This document shows, piece by piece, positions 6,617 through 7,315 of a stretch of DNA of 7,315 nt. The stretch comes from Desulfonatronospira sp. (GTDB taxonomy: Bacteria > Desulfobacterota > Desulfovibrionia > Desulfovibrionales > Desulfonatronovibrionaceae), in NCBI GenBank assembly GCA_003554505.1, contig PWGS01000215.1, forward strand, positions 1 to 7,315, given 5' to 3'. The position numbers were made by a program, and so were the translations under genes. Each line of letters opens with the position of its first letter. Within the stretch, counting starts at the first letter, position 1. The notes below the pieces were generated by a model that had not been told where the DNA came from, did no database searches, and saw only the letters and a list, made by a program, of their open reading frames with translations.

Positions 6617-6650
6617 TTTCCATCCGGAATAAAAGACTTCCCGGATGAAA
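6617..6650. repeat. Strong hairpin with 12-bp stem and 8-nt loop
   Basis: The left arm (6617-6629) and right arm (6638-6650) pair over TTTC, ATCCGG and AA, with one single-base bulge on each side and the loop TAAAAGAC. There is no T-run after it on the plus strand, so it is not a typical intrinsic terminator. It overlaps the suspected frameshift point in the possible gene remnant. It resembles the leader hairpin at 6753-6781 in stem length, 8-nt A-rich loop and bulge. Confidence 0.45.
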
Positions 6651-6696
6651 ACATCTTAATGGAAGCAAAAAAAATACACGGCGGGGTTTTAACACA

Positions 6697-6726
6697 TTGA
6701 CTTGCTGTCGGGACTTGCAATATAAG
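6697..6726 (+). promoter_or_regulatory. Sigma70-type promoter for the small lipoprotein gene
   Basis: The -35 box TTGACT (6697-6702) and -10 box TATAAG (6721-6726) each match consensus at 5/6, with an 18-bp spacer. Transcription would start near 6733 and give a leader of about 104 nt before the GTG start codon, containing a 10-bp-stem hairpin. Confidence 0.5.
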
Positions 6727-6752
6727 CAGTTTGATGCTGGAAAAAATCCGCC

Positions 6753-6781
6753 CTGCCGGGATAAGAAACAATCCCGGGCAG
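6753..6781 (+). promoter_or_regulatory. Hairpin in the 5' leader of the lipoprotein mRNA
   Basis: The left arm CTGCCGGGAT (6753-6762) pairs with ATCCCGGGCAG (6771-6781) with one bulged G; the loop is AAGAAACA. It lies about 20 nt after the inferred transcription start and about 55 nt before the start codon. No T-run follows, so mRNA protection or a protein-binding role is more likely than termination. Confidence 0.45.
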
Positions 6782-6836
6782 AAGCTTCAACGCAGCGTCA
6801 TGCCCGTTTATCCCTCTAACCCGCAAGGAGACAGCT

Positions 6837-7046
6837 GTGAAACCCCTGTATCTTCTTTTTGCCCTGTTGCTGGCCCTGGTGCTCTTTTTCGGCACTGCAG
6901 GCTGCGAAGATCCCGCTGAAACTGAAGCCCGGTCCCAGGAAAAAACCCAGGCAGAAGAACCTGCACCGGCAACTCCGGACAGGGCTGAACCCGGCCCGAA
7001 AACAGAGCCTGCACCAGAGATTCCAGACCCGGTGAATCAAGACTGA
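6837..7046 (+). CDS. Small predicted lipoprotein (69 aa)
   Basis: I do not recognise a family. The start is GTG at 6837, fixed by AAGGAG at 6825-6830 with 6-nt spacing. Residues 1-22 form a lipoprotein signal peptide: Lys2, a hydrophobic core (LYLLFALLLALVLFF), then the lipobox-like TAG before Cys23. The -3 residue is Thr rather than the usual Leu, a mild deviation. After lipidation the mature part would be only 47 residues, rich in Pro, Glu, Ala and Thr and probably disordered. The +2 residue is Glu, not Asp, which by the enterobacterial Lol rule favours sorting to the outer membrane. It lacks the LptM-type motif, so I do not call it that. A promoter and leader hairpin precede it. Its stop lies two bases from the stop of a convergent gene. 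Confidence 0.7.
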   Translation: MKPLYLLFALLLALVLFFGTAGCEDPAETEARSQEKTQAEEPAPATPDRAEPGPKTEPAPEIPDPVNQD

Positions 7047-7066
7047 GATCAAGGCGGGTCCTGATC
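7047..7066. terminator. Hairpin at the junction of two convergent genes
   Basis: GATCAAGG and CCTGATC form a 7-bp stem with one bulged A and the loop CGGGT. It starts one base after the lipoprotein stop codon and overlaps the last codons of the minus-strand gene. It lacks a clear T-run on either strand, so a shared terminator is only a suggestion. Confidence 0.3.
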
Positions 7067-7315
7067 ACGCAGGGACTCAAAGTCCGCCAGGTATTCGTAC
7101 CTGCCGCTGTGCAGGCCTTCCAGCAGATCCCGGGGAGCGCTCTGAAAAGCCTTTGTGCCCGGGGCCGTCTGCAGCAGATCCCTGTCCACGGTGGGTATAA
7201 GGTTGTAATGCTGCCACCTGGCCACGTAATACCTGACTATCCCGGGCAGCTCGCTGTATACTGTTACCTCAGGGTCAGGCACCCCAAAACTGGACTTTTT
7301 CAGTTTGTCCACCGA
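7049..7315 (-). CDS. Unrecognised protein, C-terminal 88 residues (5' end beyond window)
   Basis: The frame is open from the right edge to a TGA at 7051-7049. The GTG at 7312 could be a start, but no upstream sequence is available to judge a ribosome-binding site, so I treat the gene as truncated. The visible part is soluble and mixed in character: 'GVPDPEVTVYSELPGIVRYYVARWQ', then 'HYNLIPTVDRDLL', then 'LLEGLHSGRYEYLADFESL', ending in DQDPP. There are no cysteines and no membrane segment. I do not recognise a domain and assign no function. Codon choice resembles the core genes of the window (GC-rich third positions). It is convergent with the lipoprotein gene, with two bases between stop codons. 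Confidence 0.6.
   Translation of the reverse strand, partial: SVDKLKKSSFGVPDPEVTVYSELPGIVRYYVARWQHYNLIPTVDRDLLQTAPGTKAFQSAPRDLLEGLHSGRYEYLADFESLRDQDPP

Larger units (their letters stand above)
6561..6725 (+). pseudogene. Possible frameshifted remnant of a PIN-like (DUF5615-type) toxin gene
   Basis: Three short frames read as one protein if two single-base shifts are allowed. Frame one, from ATG 6561 (AGGA 9 nt upstream), gives 23 residues including 'NTSRRLQHLGFHPE' and stops at 6630-6632. A second frame overlaps it and continues 'GIKDFPDENILMEAKKIHG' then 'GVLTH', stopping at 6698-6700. A further one-base shift gives 'DLLSGLAI' and a TAA at 6723-6725. The pattern 'xLxxLG...DxPDExILxxAkk...GVLTHD' resembles DUF5615/PIN-like toxin C-terminal halves, which I know as '...LPDTEILxxAxxEGRILLTHDLDFG'. 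The N-terminal catalytic segment with its first Asp is missing, so the piece cannot be functional. This is pattern recall without a search, and coincidence is possible. Confidence 0.3.
6072..6836. other. Long non-coding gap between divergent genes
   Basis: This 765-bp region has no intact convincing gene. From left to right it holds the argC leader (6072-6175, no clear promoter seen), an 8-bp target duplication, a MITE-like inverted-repeat element, the second duplication copy, a possible decayed ORF with two strong palindromes, a sigma70-type promoter, and a leader hairpin before the lipoprotein gene. It is more AT-rich than the flanking genes. It looks like an insertion-prone accessory pocket between two core genes. 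Confidence 0.6.

Noticed and set aside
6532..6771. Minus-strand frame of 79 codons in the long gap
   Set aside because: It has a TTG start with no ribosome-binding site, no recognisable sequence, and it lies across hairpins and a plus-strand promoter.
1..7315. A defence island or other complete multi-gene new system
   Set aside because: No nuclease, reverse transcriptase, methylase, cas or paired toxin-antitoxin gene is intact. The genes are mainly housekeeping or stress-related, with only one possible toxin remnant.

Overview
The window looks like chromosomal DNA from a mid-GC, Gram-negative, anaerobe-type proteobacterium. My best guess is a sulfate reducer of the Desulfovibrionota, perhaps a Desulfonatrono- type. 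This rests on the style of the Lon-related protease, the two-domain universal stress protein, the solute-binding protein and a small Cys-rich conserved protein. It is inference, because no rRNA or other phylogenetic marker is present.

Layout. (1) Positions 3-680 (+): C-terminal part of a periplasmic-type solute-binding protein cut by the left edge. (2) Positions 804-6071 (-): a same-strand block read right to left: argC (arginine biosynthesis), a large Lon-related AAA+ protease, a tandem-domain universal stress protein that overlaps the protease stop codon by four bases, and, after an intrinsic terminator, a conserved Cys-rich protein of unknown function. (3) Positions 6072-6836: a 765-bp gap between divergent genes. 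It holds a 263-bp non-coding, MITE-like inverted-repeat element with GTAA...TTAC ends and an almost perfect 8-bp target duplication, a possible frameshifted remnant of a PIN-like toxin gene, several strong hairpins and a good sigma70-type promoter. (4) Positions 6837-7046 (+): a small predicted lipoprotein with a GTG start. (5) Positions 7049-7315 (-): the C-terminal part of an unrecognised gene, convergent with the lipoprotein gene and only two bases away from it.

Function. The protease and the stress protein are translationally coupled and form a credible proteostasis/stress pair. argC shares their strand but is 188 bp upstream, and that gap carries an inverted repeat and a candidate -10 box, so the protease may be expressed separately. 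The Cys-rich protein lies just beyond a terminator and would need read-through or a promoter inside the terminator/usp region. I found no complete new multi-gene defence or metabolic system here. The least explained items are the inverted-repeat element, the decayed ORF beside it and the Cys-rich protein.
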